DNA of 64,000 nucleotides from Hymenobacter sp. GOD-10R (lineage in GTDB: Bacteria > Bacteroidota > Bacteroidia > Cytophagales > Hymenobacteraceae). Shown here one piece after another: positions 61,365 to 64,000 of this stretch. The stretch spans positions 1,826,501-1,890,500 of the forward strand of contig NZ_CP141184.1 of assembly GCF_035609205.1 (NCBI RefSeq). The letters are read 5' to 3'. Below the pieces are notes generated by a model. That model was not told the origin of the DNA. It saw only the letters and a list, made by a program, of their open reading frames with translations, and did no database searches. A program made the translations under genes and the position numbers. Each line of letters starts with the position of its first letter. Within the stretch, counting starts at the first letter, position 1.

Positions 61365-61829
61365 TTAGAGTCGGAACAGCGGGCGCGCCGGGTTCCAGAT
61401 GCCCCACGGAATCATGAGGAGCACCAGCACTAGCGCAATAGTGAACCAGATAAAAGCTAGCTTATGCTTGCGCGCTGGTATCGTTGCCTTCTTCGAGAGC
61501 GAGCGGCCAACCTGCGCACAAACGACGGCGATGATCATGGCCGTAATATGCTCGACACCCCAAAAGCGGGTCACGGGGTTTTTCATGGCGGCGCCGCCCA
61601 TCGTTTGCATGGCTTGCAAGCCAAGTGGGCTCAGCCCTAGGTACAAGATCAGACCGAGTAGCAACTGTAAGTGCATAGAGCCTACGAAAGCTGCACCCAT
61701 GCCATTATCGGCGCCCAAGTAAGGCCGCCGTCCCTGCCAGCCACCTAGGGCGCGGAACACGGCAATCAGGCCAAAAATGATAACGAGCCAGCGTGACCAG
61801 GAGTGCAGGGCAAGTACGATGCTGTACAT
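61365..61829 (-). CDS. Four-segment membrane protein (Bacteroidota 'cytochrome B'-like)
   Basis: This 154-residue protein has four hydrophobic helices. Conserved histidines are in 'LALHSWSRWLVIIFG', 'FVGSMHLQLLLGLILYL' and 'FWGVEHITAMIIAVVCAQVG', which could be haem ligands. The end 'LMIPWGIWNPARPLFRL' is typical of this Bacteroidota family, often labelled cytochrome B without experiment. It is first or last in a minus-strand run with the RNA-ligase-like gene upstream (78-bp gap). Confidence 0.8.
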   Translation of the reverse strand: MYSIVLALHSWSRWLVIIFGLIAVFRALGGWQGRRPYLGADNGMGAAFVGSMHLQLLLGLILYLGLSPLGLQAMQTMGGAAMKNPVTRFWGVEHITAMIIAVVCAQVGRSLSKKATIPARKHKLAFIWFTIALVLVLLMIPWGIWNPARPLFRL

Positions 61830-61907
61830 AAAAGAAGAATGGTTGGTTTATGAGGGCCCAAAGGTCGGGCACAGGCACGAGAAAACCGTCGGGGTGGCAG
61901 CAGCGGC

Positions 61908-62459
61908 TTAGACGCTGATTTTGTTGCCGGTCAGATTGAAGCACTCCTCACACACAAATTGCGTCCCTTCCTGCCGTAGAATGGTGATGTTGTTGACGAT
62001 GATCTTGAGGTTGTATGTTTCCTTATTAAGAAATTGCAATACAGGGCCTAGCAGGTCGGGAGTAGTGTCATGCAGGGCGAGCGAAATGTGGGGCAGCCAG
62101 CAATCGGGGTTGCTAAATTTATCGGTGCGCAGGCAGAGTGGCGCCGTGGTTTCCAAAATGCGATGATGCAGCTGGTTGAGCGCGTCGGAGCGCAGCACCG
62201 GAATATAGATAACGGGGTTTGGCCCCGGAAAGACGCCTAGCCCTGTGGTGTGCACCGGAAAAGGCGCGGTCGTTTGGGCAATATCGTGTAGTACTTCCTT
62301 CAACGACTCCAGCTTGCGCACCCCAGCGAGCTGGTAGGTGATATGCGGATCAGGGGTGGCCTGCACATCGTCGAGGCCAAAATCCGTTTCAAGTCGTTTG
62401 ATGATTTTGTTGATGCGCCGGGCATGCGGAGGGCTGAGCAGCGAAGTAATTGCGAGCAT
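61908..62459 (-). CDS. 2'-5' RNA ligase/2H phosphoesterase family protein
   Basis: This 183-residue protein has the two HxT/S motifs of the 2H superfamily: 'DPHITYQLAG' (about residue 38) and 'LPHISLALHD' (about residue 122). These flank a duplicated alpha+beta fold of standard length. Members hydrolyse or ligate cyclic phosphodiester bonds in RNA or nucleotides. The C-terminus 'VCEECFNLTGNKI' has a Cys pair. It follows the DinB/DUF1572 gene by 22 bp on the same strand and is probably co-transcribed with it. Confidence 0.87.
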   Translation of the reverse strand: MLAITSLLSPPHARRINKIIKRLETDFGLDDVQATPDPHITYQLAGVRKLESLKEVLHDIAQTTAPFPVHTTGLGVFPGPNPVIYIPVLRSDALNQLHHRILETTAPLCLRTDKFSNPDCWLPHISLALHDTTPDLLGPVLQFLNKETYNLKIIVNNITILRQEGTQFVCEECFNLTGNKISV

Positions 62460-62481
62460 GGAAGTACTTTACTCTAAAACA

Positions 62482-63039
62482 CTAAGAGTTGTTGGCTGAA
62501 CGCTTAAGGTTGTGCGTAAACTGTTCGCTTTGGCCGCGTGGAATGCTGAGCGTCTGCCACGCGTGGCCGCGCAAATGCTTAGCTAGCTGCACCAACTGGC
62601 CCGCGTGGTAAGCATAATGGGCCACCTGCCGCTGCAAGGCCGCCAGCGCTGTGTGGCCCTCCCCGCGAATGGTGACGGTACGAAGTAAATCATCGGGCTG
62701 AAGCGTGTCGAGCAGCGTGAACAGGATCTGCCAAGCGGCTTCCCATTGCTGTTGCAGCTCCGGCACAACTGCTAGGTCAGCAGGTTCCTCAAACTCCCAG
62801 TCGCGCTGACGATCAGGCTTTTCCCCGTCGCTAGTCAGAAAATCGGTGAAGCGCGAGCGAAGGTTGCCCGTCATGTGCTGCACAATCACAGCAGCGCTGT
62901 TCGCACCCGGCGCCGGACAAAACAGCCATTCGGCGGGCGTAAGCTGCGCCAAGGCACGATCGGATAGGCTTTTATAGCCCGTGAAGCTGTGACGAAACGA
63001 GGCGAGCAACGCCTGGGCAAGCGGATCAGAATCGAGCAT
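62482..63039 (-). CDS. DinB/DUF1572 family protein
   Basis: This 185-residue four-helix-bundle protein has the family metal-ligand positions: a His in 'AAVIVQHMTGNLRSRFTDFL' and the HxxxH pair in 'RQVAHYAYHAGQLVQLAKHL'. DUF1572 members sit in the DinB superfamily and may act as metal-dependent thiol transferases; no activity is proven. Length fits. It is the first gene of a minus-strand run, in a 253-bp gap (63040-63292) that holds no clear promoter motif and is AT-rich. Confidence 0.87.
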   Translation of the reverse strand: MLDSDPLAQALLASFRHSFTGYKSLSDRALAQLTPAEWLFCPAPGANSAAVIVQHMTGNLRSRFTDFLTSDGEKPDRQRDWEFEEPADLAVVPELQQQWEAAWQILFTLLDTLQPDDLLRTVTIRGEGHTALAALQRQVAHYAYHAGQLVQLAKHLRGHAWQTLSIPRGQSEQFTHNLKRSANNS

Positions 63040-63292
63040 CGGAGCAGCCGGTTAGAGATGAGGTGTCACTAGTAGTTGGTAAACATGGAAAGAAATAGTG
63101 AAAATCTGATCGGCGCAACCATCGCAACCTAGCTTGGCGCCGCTAACCAAACATAAACCATAAATAATTCGCTATTCTGCTAGATTACAAACCCGAATAA
63201 GGAGGTTTATCGTTTAGGGAGTTCGTTTCTTACCTAAAGTATAGTTCGTCTTGTCTACGCTGCTGCCAGTCGCGCCATCTGCCGAAAACGCA

Positions 63293-64000
63293 ATGACTGT
63301 CCACCCACGCAGCAACTGGCTGAAGTGGCTGGTCATCATTTTGCTCGTTCTGGGCGGTTTGCTCACGGCGGCTTCCCTGCTGTTCGATCCCTGGCTGCGT
63401 CGGAAGCTGGAAGAACAAGTTGCGGAACGCTCCGCGGGGCGCTATCAGCTACAGCTAGCCTCATTGCACACAAGTTGGTGGCGCCGCTCCGTGCGCCTAC
63501 GGGGCATTCATTTGCGACCTGGTCCTGTCGCCCGGTTTCAAGGTGCCGGAGGTCAGTGGCCACGCGCTACGCTCGAGGTAAAAGAGTTGTTTATTACGGG
63601 CATCGGGGTGGGGGCGCTGCTCCGACATGGCGTACTGCCCATAGGTCACCTGCTGCTTGATACCCCCCGCGTGCAGGTGCTGTCCCTGCCGACTACTATA
63701 TCTCCAAACAGCAACAAGCCTTTGCACGAGCAACTGCCTTTTAGCCTAGAAGGCATTCGTGTAGGGGCCTTGGAAGTGCGCGGACTGGAAGCTAGCTACA
63801 CCACGGGGCGGCAGCCTCTAGCGTCGCTGCGCCGCGGCGATGTGCGTCTGCAGGACATACTGATCAGCGCGGCTGGGGCTGCCGACACGCAGCGCATCGG
63901 GTACGCGGCGAGCATAGAAGCTAGGGTAGCTGGCGTAATAGCTACCGTGCAAGCGCACCAGCTAGCACTTGCGGCCGTGCAGTTTTCTTCCCAAGCGCAT
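63293..64000 (+). CDS. AsmA-like/DUF748-type membrane-anchored protein, 5' part (3' end outside window)
   Basis: An ATG at 63293 opens a frame with no stop to the last base (236 codons). A single membrane segment follows a short basic start ('WLVIILLVLGGLLTAASLLF'). The rest has the repeating beta-strand pattern of AsmA/DUF748 periplasmic proteins: 'LEEQVAERSAGRYQLQLASL', 'VRLRGIHLRPG', 'LEGIRVGALEVRGLEASYTT'. AsmA-like proteins bridge inner and outer membranes and are linked to phospholipid transport. Start, frame and domain pattern agree; only the specific family is uncertain. Confidence 0.75.
   Translation, partial: MTVHPRSNWLKWLVIILLVLGGLLTAASLLFDPWLRRKLEEQVAERSAGRYQLQLASLHTSWWRRSVRLRGIHLRPGPVARFQGAGGQWPRATLEVKELFITGIGVGALLRHGVLPIGHLLLDTPRVQVLSLPTTISPNSNKPLHEQLPFSLEGIRVGALEVRGLEASYTTGRQPLASLRRGDVRLQDILISAAGAADTQRIGYAASIEARVAGVIATVQAHQLALAAVQFSSQAH

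Overview
The window looks like chromosome from a Bacteroidota bacterium, most likely Hymenobacter or a close relative (Hymenobacteraceae). The reasons are a fairly high GC content combined with Bacteroidota hallmarks: a T9SS type A sorting domain, a TonB-dependent receptor with a carboxypeptidase-like N-terminal domain, LytTR two-component regulators, a DUF2490 protein, menaquinone synthesis genes and promoter-like TTTG/TAnnTTTG motifs. The genus call is an inference. No rRNA, tRNA or CRISPR array was seen.

Layout. (1) 1-13184 is the 3' half of an extracellular contractile injection system (eCIS; Afp/PVC/MAC type): a truncated baseplate-J protein, a large second baseplate protein, a PKD-containing particle protein, the tape-measure protein, a 1259-residue cargo/toxin-like protein ending in a possible HNH-like nuclease domain, and the AAA+ ATPase. 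An ankyrin-repeat gene follows. (2) 14028-20393 holds a GH1-like glycosidase, an SDR, two membrane proteins (one ABA4-like), a V8-like protease and a membrane-anchored carboxypeptidase-regulatory-like protein. (3) 20696-36572 is built around menaquinone synthesis: menE alone at 20.7-21.9 kb, and menI-menF-menD-menB at 31.2-35.9 kb on the minus strand. Between them lie a lipase-maturation-factor-like protein, small membrane proteins, a serine hydrolase, a DUF2490 protein and a GH9 glycosidase that looks imported. (4) 36792-48355 carries a LytTR regulator, a GT1 glycosyltransferase, a LytS-like kinase, pyruvate dehydrogenase E2, a TonB receptor, hslV and a deoxyhypusine-synthase-like gene. (5) 48557-54712 is a decaying accessory stretch: a frameshifted glycosidase, a remnant of a secreted protein, an SDR broken by an amber codon, two AraC-type regulators and two intact SDRs. 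(6) 54800-60822 has a LytTR regulator/HisKA_2 kinase operon divergent from a T9SS-cargo plus tail-fibre-like repeat protein pair. (7) 60940-64000 has small conserved genes and the start of an AsmA-like protein cut by the window end.

Two signals run through the whole window. First, the tetranucleotide CTAG, rare in most bacteria, is abundant here except in the GH9 gene. Second, a family of large palindromic intergenic elements recurs. Their stems differ, but many keep an 11-bp loop core, TCGTTGAACGA. Two further large inverted repeats without this core lie just upstream of menD and menB.
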